Positions 7,172 to 17,717 of a DNA stretch of 64,000 nt are shown in pieces. Made by a program: the position numbers and the translations under genes. The stretch is taken from the NCBI RefSeq assembly GCF_000576635.1, contig NZ_AVFL01000007.1, forward strand, positions 124,001 through 188,000, written 5' to 3'. The stretch comes from Skermanella stibiiresistens SB22. GTDB lineage: Bacteria > Pseudomonadota > Alphaproteobacteria > Azospirillales > Azospirillaceae. Below the pieces are notes generated by a model that did not search any database, had not been told where the DNA came from, and saw nothing but the letters and a program-made list of their open reading frames with translations. Numbering within the stretch: position 1 is the stretch's first letter; every line of letters begins with the position of its first letter.

Positions 7172-8074
7172 CGCGGACCTCGCGCGGCGGGCCAGCGAGG
7201 CCTCGCGCTGGGCGATGTAGATCGTCGAAGCGGCGATGATCCCGGCGCCCACCCAGGTCCACAGGTCCATCGTCTCGCCGAACACCAGATATCCCAGCAG
7301 CGCCGAGAATGGCAGCTTGGTGTAGTCGAACGGCATCATGGCCGACGCGTCGGCCATGTGGAAGGCGCGGGTCAGCGCCAGATGGCCCAGCGTCGCGATG
7401 CCGCCCATCAGCACCAGCCAGCCCAGCATGTCCCAGCTTGGCCAAGTCCAGACGAACAGCGCCGGGATCAGCGACATCGGCGTCAGGAACAGCACCATGT
7501 AGGTCACCATGGCCGTGGTCGTCTCGGTCCGCGCCAGCGCCTTGACCTGGAGGGCCGACGCCGCGCTGAAGCAGGCCGACACCAGCACCAGCACCGCCGT
7601 CAGCTTGATCGCCTCGGCGTCCGGCCTGACGATCACCAACACGCCGACGAATCCCACCACGGTGGCGCTCCACCGCCGCAGCCGGACCACCTCGCCCAGG
7701 AACAGGGCGGCGCCGATCGTGGCGAACAGGGGGGTCGTGAAACTGAGCGAGACCGCCTCCGCCAGCGGCATCACGCTGAGCGCGTAGAACCAGGTCAGCA
7801 TGGCCGCCAGACCCGTCAGGGCCCGCGTCGCGTAGAGCCAGGACTTCCGCGTCCGGAGCCCGCCGACCCCGGCCTTGAACAGCCAGGGCAGCATGAACAT
7901 CAGGCTGAAGAAGTTGCGGAAGAACGCGACCTGGAAGGGGTGCAACTCGCTCGACGCATGGCGGATCAGGAGGTTGAGCAGCGAGAACATCGCGGCTCCC
8001 GCCACCATCCACAGGGCGCCCTCCACCATGACCGGGAGCTTGGACGGGAACAGGCGGGTGCTGAGGAAGGCCAC
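7133..8074 (-). CDS. DMT-superfamily permease with two EamA domains
   Basis: 313 residues with about ten hydrophobic helices in two homologous halves, the layout of EamA/RhaT metabolite exporters in the inner membrane. The first half contains the family's RNFFSLMFMLPWL helix and the second TRAFHMADASAMMPFDYTKLPFSALLGYLVFGE, close to annotated DMT exporters of Rhodospirillales. Substrate unknown. The GTG at 8074 is the longest start; an in-frame ATG at 8029 is a serious alternative because neither has an obvious Shine-Dalgarno. Its 3' end is duplicated 1.4 kb away. Confidence 0.85.
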   Translation of the reverse strand: MAFLSTRLFPSKLPVMVEGALWMVAGAAMFSLLNLLIRHASSELHPFQVAFFRNFFSLMFMLPWLFKAGVGGLRTRKSWLYATRALTGLAAMLTWFYALSVMPLAEAVSLSFTTPLFATIGAALFLGEVVRLRRWSATVVGFVGVLVIVRPDAEAIKLTAVLVLVSACFSAASALQVKALARTETTTAMVTYMVLFLTPMSLIPALFVWTWPSWDMLGWLVLMGGIATLGHLALTRAFHMADASAMMPFDYTKLPFSALLGYLVFGETMDLWTWVGAGIIAASTIYIAQREASLARRARSAAAASASVRDSAR

Positions 8075-8278
8075 GGGAGGAACTGCCAGGATTGCGGCGG
8101 GAGGAGGTCGACCAGCGACACTATGCCCGCGATTAGGTTGGGGACCAAACTACTGACGCCTCTAAGGATTGCGCCGGGCGCAAGCCAGCCATGCGGCGGC
8201 CCGGAAGGTGCCCGCAGGCTGGGAGGGCCGTCTATGCTGGCGAAAAATGGAAAACTTCAACCGAGGGGGAAACAGCCG

Positions 8279-8569
8279 ATGCAGTTCCTGATCATCGCCC
8301 ATGATGGCACCGACGAGGGCGCGCTGGAGCGGCGCATGGCCGTGCGCGAACCGCACATCATCGGCGCCCGCGCCATGAAGGCCGCCGGCACCATGATCGT
8401 CGGCGGCGCCATCCTGGACGACGACGGCCGCATGATCGGCTCGTCCTGCATCGTCGAGATGCCGGACCGGGCGGCGGTGGACGCGTGGCTCGCCAGCGAT
8501 CCCTATGTCACCGCCGGCGTGTGGCGGGAGATCGAGGTCAGGCCCTTCCGCTGCGCCCAGCTGGATTAG
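8279..8569 (+). CDS. YciI family protein
   Basis: 96 residues, a ferredoxin-like alpha/beta fold of the YCII family. The conserved start MQFLIIAHDG, the VGGAILDDDGRMIGS hairpin and the ending DPYVTAGVWREIEVRPF are all visible, including the conserved His and Asp thought to form a catalytic pair. Some members are dehydrochlorinases or muconolactone-like enzymes, but most lack assigned roles. GAGGGGGA at 8263-8270 is a strong ribosome-binding site for this start. A second YciI protein lies at 37667-37957. Confidence 0.88.
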   Translation: MQFLIIAHDGTDEGALERRMAVREPHIIGARAMKAAGTMIVGGAILDDDGRMIGSSCIVEMPDRAAVDAWLASDPYVTAGVWREIEVRPFRCAQLD

Positions 8570-8674
8570 TAGCGTCGCAATATACGGTCATTCGACAATC
8601 GGATGGATTATACGCTGGGACGCGTGGGTCCATGATCGTGGCCGGATGATCGTCACCCCTGTTGGAGCCCCACT

Positions 8675-9478
8675 ATGACCCGCTTTCCCAGCTTGTTCGT
8701 CTCCCATGGCGCACCGACGCTGGCGCTGGAGCGGGGTGGGGCCGCCGACTTCCTGCGGGGCTACGGCGAAACGCTGGGCAGGCCGGAGGCGATCCTGGTG
8801 ATCAGCGCCCATTGGGAGACCGACACGCCCGCCGTCGGCGTCTCCCCGGCGCCCGGGACGATCCACGACTTCCGGGGCTTTCCCCCCGCGCTGTACCAGA
8901 TCCGCTATCCGGCCCCCGGCGCCCCCCTCGTCGCCGAGGAGGCGGCGCGCCTGATCGAGGCGGCGTCCGGCCAGGGCCAAGCCGTGGGTCAGAGGGTGCG
9001 GCGAGATCCGGAGCGGGGGCTCGACCACGGCGCCTGGGTACCGCTGTCGCTGATGTACCCCGCCGCCGATATCCCCGTCGCGCAGCTGTCGATCCTGAGG
9101 CGGGGCGGCCCGGCGGCGCATCTGGCGCTCGGCGAGGCCATCAGGCCGCTCCGCGACGCCGGCGTGCTGGTGCTGGCGTCGGGCAGCGCCACCCATAACC
9201 TGTACGAGTTCCGGGGCCAAGACCACGACGCTCCCGCCCCGGACTGGGTGTCCGGGTTCGCCGACTGGCTGGCCCAAGCGATCCACGAGGGCCGCGCGGC
9301 CGATTTGGTGAACTACCGGAAGCTGGCGCCCCACGCCGAGCGCAACCACCCGACCGAGGAGCATCTGTTGCCGCTGCACGTGGCGCTGGGCGCCGCTTCC
9401 CCTAGTGCCATTGGCCGGCGCGTCCATTCGAGCCACGCCCATGGCGTGTTGGCGATGGACGTCCACGCCTTCGACTGA
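8675..9478 (+). CDS. DODA-type (LigB-like) extradiol ring-cleavage dioxygenase
   Basis: 267 residues, the single-domain LigB/DODA type. Metal-binding histidines are visible in the N-terminal SHGAPT (His11) and SAHWE (His47), with further conserved His in LDHGAWVPL and SGSATHN. These enzymes use Fe2+ (Zn2+ in some homologues such as YgiD) to open catechol-type rings, for example DOPA. No aromatic-degradation genes are nearby, so the natural substrate is open. Cytoplasmic; it appears to be a single-gene unit with GGAG before the ATG. Confidence 0.9.
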   Translation: MTRFPSLFVSHGAPTLALERGGAADFLRGYGETLGRPEAILVISAHWETDTPAVGVSPAPGTIHDFRGFPPALYQIRYPAPGAPLVAEEAARLIEAASGQGQAVGQRVRRDPERGLDHGAWVPLSLMYPAADIPVAQLSILRRGGPAAHLALGEAIRPLRDAGVLVLASGSATHNLYEFRGQDHDAPAPDWVSGFADWLAQAIHEGRAADLVNYRKLAPHAERNHPTEEHLLPLHVALGAASPSAIGRRVHSSHAHGVLAMDVHAFD

Positions 9479-9518
9479 TCCATTTCCACTTTCGTCCGGT
9501 GGAACGGATTTGGCTGGA

Positions 9519-10946
9519 ATGTGTTCGAAATCGGCCCTGTACGCCGCCGATCGGATACCTGCCTTGCCAATACTGGCCTTGCGAATACCGGACGCACCCC
9601 GTGACCGCCTGTTGAACCTGTGGACACGGTTGAGGACCAGCCTGTGGTTCATCCCGGTGCTGATGAGCCTCGCGGCCGTCCTGATCGCGATGGCCGCCTT
9701 GCGGATCGACGCCAACCTGCTGGACGACGGGGAGCGCGTCTGGTGGCTCCACAGCGGCAAGCCGGAGAACGCCAGCGACCTGCTGTCGACGCTGCTGTCC
9801 TCAATCATCACGATGGCGACGCTGGCGATCTCCATCACCATGGTGGTGCTGACGCTAGCCGCCAGCCAGTTGGGACCGCGCCTGATCCGGAGTTTCATCG
9901 GCGACCGCCGCACCCAGGTGGCGTTGGGCTTCTTCGTCATGACGATCGTCTATCTGCTGCTGGTCTACCGTCGGGTGGACAGCGGGCTGTCGGCCGACAA
10001 CGTGCCCCATGTGGCGATCACCGCCGGATCGGCGCTGTCGCTCGGCTGCATCTTCCTGCTGCTGTTCTATGTCCACCACCTCGCCAGTTCGATCGTCGCC
10101 GACACTGTGGTCGACCGGGTCGGCGACGATCTGGACGAGGTGCTGTGCCGTCTGCTGCGGGAACCCGGTTCGGTCGACGAGCGCGACCGCCAATCCGGTG
10201 ACACCGCCCACGCCGAAGGACCGCCGCGGCCGGTCGATATCGCCCTCAGCCTGCCCCGGGGCGGCTATGTCCAGACCGTGGACCATGAGGCGCTGGTGGC
10301 GCTGGCCCACGGGCGTGACCTGGTGCTGACGCTCCGGTTCCGCGCCGGCTGGCACGTGCTGGCGGGTGGTTCGCATGTCTGGTTCGGGCCGCGCGATCCG
10401 GATGCTGGAAAGGCCACCGAGGGTGGGGAGATCGCGGCACAGGTCGCCGACGCCATCGTGGTGGGATCGGACCGCACCCCGACCCAGGATATCGAGTTCT
10501 CGGTCCGCCAGTTGGTCGAGGTGGCGTTGCGGGCCTTGTCGCCGGGGATCAACGATCCCTACACCGCCATCGCCGTGATCGACCGGATGGCGACCTCGCT
10601 GGCGCTGGCCATGGCGCGCGACATGGAGCCGGTGCGCCACAGGGACGGGGATGGCGTGATCAGACTGGTGACCCACCCGACCACCATGACCGGGATGATC
10701 GACCTCTGCTTCAACGAGATCCGGCAGGCCGCCTCCGCCAAGCCCGCCATCCTGATCCACCTGCTCGACACCATCGGCCAGCTGGCCTGCCATGTCAGGA
10801 CGCCGGAACAGCGGAACGCCCTCGCTAGGCAAGCGGTGATGATCGCGTCGTCCGGCAACCGCGAGGTGGCGGAGGAGCGGGATCAGGCGGAGATCGCCGA
10901 CCGGCACGAAGCGGCGCTCGCCAACCTGATCGCCCGCGACCTCTGA
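9519..10946 (+). CDS. DUF2254 domain-containing membrane protein
   Basis: About 475 residues. The N-terminal half carries four membrane helices with the family core LWFIPVLMS, TLLSSIITMATLAISIT, VVLTLAASQLGPRLIRSFI and VALGFFVMTIVYLLLV. The C-terminal half is soluble and contains RALSPGINDPYTAIAVID, the strongest DUF2254 signature. Function unknown; the topology resembles small ion-channel-like proteins, which is speculation. The true start is uncertain: ATG 9519 is used, but residues before LWTRLRTSLWF look non-conserved, so a TTG at 9612 would also fit. Confidence 0.85.
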   Translation: MCSKSALYAADRIPALPILALRIPDAPRDRLLNLWTRLRTSLWFIPVLMSLAAVLIAMAALRIDANLLDDGERVWWLHSGKPENASDLLSTLLSSIITMATLAISITMVVLTLAASQLGPRLIRSFIGDRRTQVALGFFVMTIVYLLLVYRRVDSGLSADNVPHVAITAGSALSLGCIFLLLFYVHHLASSIVADTVVDRVGDDLDEVLCRLLREPGSVDERDRQSGDTAHAEGPPRPVDIALSLPRGGYVQTVDHEALVALAHGRDLVLTLRFRAGWHVLAGGSHVWFGPRDPDAGKATEGGEIAAQVADAIVVGSDRTPTQDIEFSVRQLVEVALRALSPGINDPYTAIAVIDRMATSLALAMARDMEPVRHRDGDGVIRLVTHPTTMTGMIDLCFNEIRQAASAKPAILIHLLDTIGQLACHVRTPEQRNALARQAVMIASSGNREVAEERDQAEIADRHEAALANLIARDL

Positions 10947-10970
10947 AGGCCTGCCGCCGCCGAGGCTGGG

Positions 10971-11708
10971 TCAGGCCTCCGTGAAGAAATCGACGGAGCC
11001 ATCCTCCAGGTCGTAGCGGGCGCCGACGATCTTGAGTTTACCCTGGCGCAGCGGATCGATCAGCATCGGCTCGGACTCCGACAGGCGGCGCACGATCCGC
11101 CGGACATTGGCGCGCACGGCGTTGTCGAGCAAGTCGCCCGGCTGGTCGCGGGCGTCGAGCACCGCGGGAATGATCGGCTCGATCATCCGTCCGATGCTGC
11201 CGGGATAGCGGGTATTGTCTCGAACCACCGACACGGCGGCGTCCACCGCACCGCACCGCTCGTGGCCCATCACGACGATCAGCGGAACACCCAATTGGGC
11301 CACCGCGTATTCGATGCTGCCCAGCGCCGAGGTATCCACCGTGTTGCCGGCGTTCCGCACGATGAACAACTCGCCGAGACCGCGGCCGAATAGCAATTCC
11401 GGCGGCACGCGCGAGTCGGAGCAACTGACCAGCACCGCGAACGGCGTCTGGCTCAAGGCGATCTCGATGCGGCGCTCGCGGTTCTCGCCCCGCCGATAGG
11501 GGCCGTCGGTGATGAAATTGGCGTTGCCGTCCTTCAGCAACCGAAGGGCTTGGTCGGGTGACAAGTCGGTCTTGGCGTGGGGCACCGCCGCCAGCGCCGA
11601 AGCCGCGATGGGCATCAGCCCGCCGGCCAGCGCTCCCGCCACCCCTCCCACCGCCCCGCCGCACGCGTATCTGAACAAAGCCCGCTTGGATTGGTCAACA
11701 TGGGTCAT
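10971..11708 (-). CDS. Beta-class carbonic anhydrase with N-terminal export signal
   Basis: 245 residues. The zinc site and catalytic dyad of beta-carbonic anhydrases are intact: Cys96 and the Asp98/Arg100 pair in SCSDSR, and His149 and Cys152 in MGHERCGA. It interconverts CO2 and bicarbonate. Unlike cytosolic forms, residues 1-41 form a basic start (SKRALFRYA) followed by a Gly/Ala-rich hydrophobic stretch and an Ala-x-Ala end, a signal sequence or Tat-like leader with KR in place of RR. A periplasmic location is therefore likely. The start at 11708 places the signal at the N-terminus; the frame is open further upstream. Confidence 0.9.
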   Translation of the reverse strand: MTHVDQSKRALFRYACGGAVGGVAGALAGGLMPIAASALAAVPHAKTDLSPDQALRLLKDGNANFITDGPYRRGENRERRIEIALSQTPFAVLVSCSDSRVPPELLFGRGLGELFIVRNAGNTVDTSALGSIEYAVAQLGVPLIVVMGHERCGAVDAAVSVVRDNTRYPGSIGRMIEPIIPAVLDARDQPGDLLDNAVRANVRRIVRRLSESEPMLIDPLRQGKLKIVGARYDLEDGSVDFFTEA

Positions 11709-12016
11709 CGACGTGTCCCCTTCCCCGTTTCCCCTGCGGCAAAATGTCCGCCGCTTGGACAACAGGGTCCGGCGGCGATGATCCCGGTCCGCCGCGCCAC
11801 GCCGAGGCGGTATGCGGCGAAAATCCACAAGACGGAAAAGGCGCCGTGATGCGGCAAAGCCACTTTACCGGCGATGGCGATCAAGCCGGCGAAAGTCCCA
11901 TGAGCAATTGTTTCAATAGGCGGCAATCGGAATTCACGGTAGACTGCGACCGCTGGGTGGCCAAGCGACCATCGCTTGGCCCGTCAACGGATCCACGGCA
12001 GGTTCTTTCCCGGCCC

Positions 12017-12544
12017 ATGTATTTAAGCCCTCAAGCACCAAGGGAAAAGCTTCGTTCCCTTTTCGCCCTTTGGTCATCGCGGTTGAACGGCAATGGCTTG
12101 GCTTTGCGGTCGAGTTTCAATCCTGAGGAATTCAAGCCTTGGATGGGCAACTTGGCCATCGTGGGTGTGGAGGGTGACCCCCGGCGCTTCCGCCTTCGGC
12201 TGATCGGGACCGAGGTCGTCTATTATGACGGCGCGGATTTCACCGGCCGTTTCCTCGACGAGGTGCTCAATCCGCCGATCGACCGGATCGTCCTGGCCCA
12301 GTACGAGGACTGCGCCGCGACGGCCAAGCCGATGGCGTTCAAGTACCGTTCCAACGCCTTCAGGCGGATCGAGGCCGGCATAGACAAGCTCTTCCTGCCA
12401 TTCTCACGGGATGGATCGACGGTTTCCCATATCTTCGTATGCCTTTACGCCACCTTCGCCGATCCTCACGCGGCGGATCGGCCGACCATCCAGCGTTACG
12501 AGGCGGATGGCGGCACGCTGGCCTTCGATCCCGGCGAACTCTGA
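12017..12544 (+). CDS. PAS_5 family (PAS-like) protein
   Basis: About 175 residues. The sequence from SLFALWSSRLNG through RLRLIGTEVVYYDGADFTGRF and KLFLPFSRDGSTVSHIFVCL matches the stand-alone PAS_5 domain (PF07310) common in Azospirillum and Rhodospirillum relatives. The domain probably senses a small ligand or redox state, but no output domain is attached. The frame is open upstream to about 11744. ATG 11900 would add 39 residues with little family resemblance, so ATG 12017 is preferred. It stands alone between a carbonic anhydrase gene and a tiny gene on the other strand. Confidence 0.75.
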   Translation: MYLSPQAPREKLRSLFALWSSRLNGNGLALRSSFNPEEFKPWMGNLAIVGVEGDPRRFRLRLIGTEVVYYDGADFTGRFLDEVLNPPIDRIVLAQYEDCAATAKPMAFKYRSNAFRRIEAGIDKLFLPFSRDGSTVSHIFVCLYATFADPHAADRPTIQRYEADGGTLAFDPGEL

Positions 12545-12706
12545 GGGACCGCCAGAGGGACCACCCGATCCCATCCCATTGGCGCCAACTCAAGGCTTGG
12601 CCTCGTCAGAAGCTCCGCCAGCCTCATCGAATTCCGTCATGCGCGGGCTGGGTCGCAGGGTGCATGACAGCAACACTTAAGTTTGCGCTCATGGGATCCC
12701 ATCCCG

Positions 12707-12910
12707 TCAGCAATGCCCGGCCTGCCCCGACATCAGGGCCTTGAGCAGGTTGGCGTGGGGATCGGCGGCCTGGGCGGCTTCCTCGGCGGCCAAGGCCGCG
12801 AGGCTGACGAATTGGGCGACTTCGGCCAAGTCGTTGTTCGCCGCGTCCCGGGCCAAGCTGTCGAGGCAGGATTTGATCGCGAGCGCCAAGTCGCGACGGC
12901 TGTCACTCAT
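12707..12910 (-). CDS. Small hypothetical protein (67 residues)
   Basis: Not recognised. The product is short, Ala/Leu-rich and predicted almost entirely helical, with no membrane segment; it ends with GQAGHC. Support for coding: an AAGGGTGAG ribosome-binding site in good position before the ATG at 12910, codon use like neighbouring genes, and a free-standing position. It could be a small regulatory or helical-bundle protein. A second tiny helical protein at 36574-36804 is similar in style but not in sequence. Confidence 0.6.
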   Translation of the reverse strand: MSDSRRDLALAIKSCLDSLARDAANNDLAEVAQFVSLAALAAEEAAQAADPHANLLKALMSGQAGHC

Positions 12911-13440
12911 GATGAACTCACCCTTGAAAAATGCTCAATCAACCCGGGGCCGACCCATGGCCACGCTCCGGTGCCGACCCCACACCCGACGTTAACCTGA
13001 ACCGCCAAACGTATAACATAATCTTTTGGGATGGCGGGATGGATATTTCAATGACACACAAAAACAACGGCAACTATCAATTGAGCCCCATGGTAAAGGT
13101 ACACGGAAATACTTTAACGATTCGTTAACTTCAAGGAAAAACTCGGACGTATATGTTCTTGTTACTCTTCAATCACATGGCTGGTCTTGGGCGGTAGTGA
13201 CACCATGGGTAGCGAACGACACCGGAGATTCAGATAAGGCGTTGTGGTGGCGCCCCGATGGAACCGTCACGGCCATATCCCCATGTTCTCCCAGGGAGCC
13301 CCGGAGGATGTGAGGTGAGCGGGCAGCATACCCCTCGGCCACCCGCCGGCCGCCTTCCGGCCATCCCCCAGCCGACCCGCGGCGGGCCGTCGCGCCCTGG
13401 CGCAAGTGCTTCGAACACATGATCACGTCGCCTCAGGGCG
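12911..13440. other. AT-richer intergenic stretch upstream of dnaK
   Basis: The stretch from about 12990 to 13180 is markedly less GC-rich than the rest of the window and contains a CtrA-type box (13114-13129). Short ORFs across it have no good ribosome-binding site or family resemblance. No RNA gene was recognised. The final 100 bp leads into the dnaK heat-shock promoter. Confidence 0.4.
13114..13129 (+). promoter_or_regulatory. Candidate CtrA-binding site (TTAA-N7-TTAAC)
   Basis: TTAACGATTCGTTAAC matches the full CtrA consensus TTAA-N7-TTAAC exactly and is also a 7-bp dyad. It sits in the AT-richer gap between the small gene at 12707-12910 and dnaK. No gene starts directly downstream, so a target is not obvious. 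Confidence 0.4.
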
Positions 13441-13469
13441 GTTGCAGCCTTCGAGGCACCTGCCTATAT
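13441..13469 (+). promoter_or_regulatory. RpoH (sigma-32) type promoter of dnaK
   Basis: GTTG at 13441-13444, an 18-base spacer, then CCTATAT at 13463-13469. The alphaproteobacterial heat-shock consensus is CTTG-N17/18-CYTATNT, so only the first -35 base differs. Transcription would start near 13476, leaving a leader of about 120 nt before dnaK. Confidence 0.6.
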
Positions 13470-13599
13470 CTCCGACAGACCAAGTGATCTTCTGAACAGA
13501 AACACCGTTCCATACCCTTGACCGCTAGAACCCAAGGGGGCCGTGGCGGTGCCGAAGCATCGGGCCGCCCCTGGTCTGCCGTAACAAAGAGGCTGAATG

Positions 13600-15531
<1,932 letters not shown>

Positions 15532-15551
15532 GCGGGTCCGAGGCGTGAGCC

Positions 15552-15590
15552 TCCGGGGGATGGTGGTCTGAAAATCCACCCTCCCCCGGA
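15552..15590 (+). terminator. Strong hairpin between dnaK and dnaJ
   Basis: TCCGGGGGATGGTGG at 15552-15566 and CCACCCTCCCCCGGA at 15576-15590 form a 15-bp stem with one mismatch and a 9-base loop, 20 bases after the dnaK stop. No U-run follows, so it is more likely a partial terminator or an RNA-stability element that keeps DnaK output above DnaJ. Confidence 0.6.
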
Positions 15591-15728
15591 AGCGTGATTG
15601 TATGGCATTGTGTGTTCCGCTCCGGTTGCCCGGCCCCGATCTTGTCCTGATTGGACCTTGATCCCTGGGGGTCCCGTGGCCGGGGCGGTTTTATGGTTAT
15701 TGGTTCAGAGGCAGGGGCTGGCGGCCTG

Positions 15729-16868
15729 ATGGCGAAGCAGGACTATTACGAACTTCTCGGCCTCACCAAGGGTGCCTCGGCGGAGGAGATCAAGAAGGCC
15801 TATCGCAAGATGGCCATGCAGTATCACCCCGACCGGAACCCCGGTGACACCGAGGCCGAGGCGAAATTCAAGGATTGCAGCGAGGCCTACGAGGTCCTGA
15901 AGGACGAGCAGAAGCGCTCGGCCTATGACCGGTTCGGCCATGCCGCCTTCGAGGGCGGCGCCGGCGGTGGCGGACGTCCCGGTGGCTTCGACTTCAACTT
16001 CGGCGGCGGTGGTTTCGCCGACATCTTCGACGAGATGTTCGGTGACTTCATGGGCGGCCGGCGCGCCGGCGGCCAGACCGGACGCGGCGCCGACCTGCGC
16101 TACAACCTGGAAATCTCCCTGGAGGAGGCGTTCAGCGGCAGCCAGGCGACGGTGCGGGTGCCGACCTCGGTCGTCTGCGAAGGCTGTTCCGGCACCGGCG
16201 CCGAATCCGGCACCCAGCCGATCTCCTGCCCGACCTGCGGCGGCATGGGCAAGGTCAGGGCCCAGCAGGGCTTCTTCACGATCGAGCGGACCTGCCCGTC
16301 CTGCCATGGCGCCGGCCGGGTCATCAAGGATCCGTGCAAGATCTGCGGCGGCGCCGGCAGAACCCGGAAGGAGAAGAACCTCCAGGTCAACATCCCGGCG
16401 GGCGTCGAGGACGGCACCCGCATCCGGCTGGCCGGCGAGGGCGAGGCGGGCTTGCGCGGAGCGCCACCCGGCGACCTCTACATCTTCCTGGCGATAGCGC
16501 CGCACCGGTTCTTCCAGCGCGACGGCGCCAACATCCATTGCCGCGTGCCGATCCCGATGACCACGGCGACGCTGGGCGGTCAGGTCGAGGTGCCGAGCAT
16601 CGACGGCAGCCGCGCCAAGATCACGGTCCCGGCCGGTACCCAGTCGGGCCACCAGTTCCGGATGAAGGGCAAGGGCATGTCGGTCCTGCGCACGACCCAG
16701 CGCGGCGACATGTATATCCAAGCCGTGGTCGAGACGCCGGTCAACCTCAACAAGAAGCAGCAGGAGCTGCTGCGCGAGTTCGAGAAGGCCGGCAAGGAAG
16801 GCACCAGCCCCGAAAGCGAAGGCTTCTTCGCCAAAGTCAAGGAACTGTGGGAAGACCTGAAGGACTGA
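15729..16868 (+). CDS. dnaJ: Molecular chaperone DnaJ (Hsp40, type I)
   Basis: 379 residues with all type I parts: J domain with HPD at 33-35, a Gly/Phe-rich linker (about 75-115), four CxxCxGxG zinc-finger repeats ([32 protein letters not shown]) and the C-terminal substrate-binding region. It delivers clients to DnaK and stimulates its ATPase. Start ATG 15729 gives the canonical [11 protein letters not shown]; the frame is open further upstream but without family similarity. Separated from dnaK by 197 bp containing a large hairpin. Confidence 0.97.
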   Translation: MAKQDYYELLGLTKGASAEEIKKAYRKMAMQYHPDRNPGDTEAEAKFKDCSEAYEVLKDEQKRSAYDRFGHAAFEGGAGGGGRPGGFDFNFGGGGFADIFDEMFGDFMGGRRAGGQTGRGADLRYNLEISLEEAFSGSQATVRVPTSVVCEGCSGTGAESGTQPISCPTCGGMGKVRAQQGFFTIERTCPSCHGAGRVIKDPCKICGGAGRTRKEKNLQVNIPAGVEDGTRIRLAGEGEAGLRGAPPGDLYIFLAIAPHRFFQRDGANIHCRVPIPMTTATLGGQVEVPSIDGSRAKITVPAGTQSGHQFRMKGKGMSVLRTTQRGDMYIQAVVETPVNLNKKQQELLREFEKAGKEGTSPESEGFFAKVKELWEDLKD

Positions 16869-16901
16869 GGGTCCCGAAGGTCTTGAGCCGGAAGCCCCGC
16901 G

Positions 16902-17717
16902 TCACCGCGCGCGGGGCCGGGGCGCCCGGGACAGGGGGAATACCGGCACCATCAGGCTCAGCGCGAACATCAGCGCCGCCGAGGTGACGATGCTGGGGCC
17001 GCTCGGCAGGTCCCAGAACAGCGAGCCGAACAATCCCGCGACCACGGCGGTCACGCCGATCACCGAGGCCATGACCGCCATCAGCTCGGGCGAGCTGGAA
17101 AAGCGCCGGGCGGTGGCGGCCGGCACGATCAGCAGCGACGTGATCAGCAGGATTCCGACGATCTTCATGGCGATGGCGATCACCGCCGCGATCAGCAGCA
17201 TGAAGGTCAGCCTGATGGCGATGACCGGCATTCCCTCGACCCGCGCCAGATCCTCGTCCACCGTGATGGCGAGCAGGCGGCGCCAGATGAAGGCCAGGAC
17301 GCCGAGCGCCACGGCGCCACCGCCATAGATCCAGCCGATGTCGGTTGTGGTGACCGATAGGATGTCGCCGAACAGGTAGGCCAGCAGGTCGATCCGCATC
17401 GTCTCCATGAAGGCGATGGCGACCAGTCCCAGCGACAGCGTCGAATGCGAGACGATGCCCAGCAGCGTGTCGCTGGCGAGCTGGCGCTGCTCCTGAAGCA
17501 CCACCAGCAGGACCGCGATGGCGACACAGACCGCGATCACGCCCACCGTCATGCCGATCCCCAGCAGATAGCCCAGCGCGATGCCGAGCAGGGCGGAATG
17601 GGACAGGGTGTCGCCGAAATACGCCATGCGGCGCCAGACGACGAACGAGCCCAGGGGTCCCGCCACCAACGCGATGCCGCATCCGCCCAACAGGGCGCGG
17701 ATCATGAAATCATCCAT
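16902..17717 (-). CDS. znuB: Zinc ABC transporter, permease ZnuB
   Basis: About 271 residues with eight or so membrane helices of the ABC-3 permease family. WRRMAYFGDTLSHSALLGIALG near the N-terminus and SLLIVPAATARRFS are family-typical. It forms the membrane channel for Zn2+ taken from ZnuA, powered by ZnuC. Its start (17717) overlaps the end of znuC by 8 bases, so the two are translationally coupled. A second in-frame ATG at 17705 is possible. Confidence 0.95.
   Translation of the reverse strand: MDDFMIRALLGGCGIALVAGPLGSFVVWRRMAYFGDTLSHSALLGIALGYLLGIGMTVGVIAVCVAIAVLLVVLQEQRQLASDTLLGIVSHSTLSLGLVAIAFMETMRIDLLAYLFGDILSVTTTDIGWIYGGGAVALGVLAFIWRRLLAITVDEDLARVEGMPVIAIRLTFMLLIAAVIAIAMKIVGILLITSLLIVPAATARRFSSSPELMAVMASVIGVTAVVAGLFGSLFWDLPSGPSIVTSAALMFALSLMVPVFPLSRAPRPRAR

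Noticed and set aside
12931-13313. Short plus-strand frames in the AT-richer region before dnaK
   Set aside because: No ribosome-binding site of quality, frames overlap each other, and the region contains regulatory-looking sequence instead.
13494-13511. GAAC-N9-GTTC resembling a LexA box near dnaK
   Set aside because: Spacing and second half-site do not fit the alphaproteobacterial LexA consensus (direct GAAC-N7-GAAC or GTTC-N7-GTTC).
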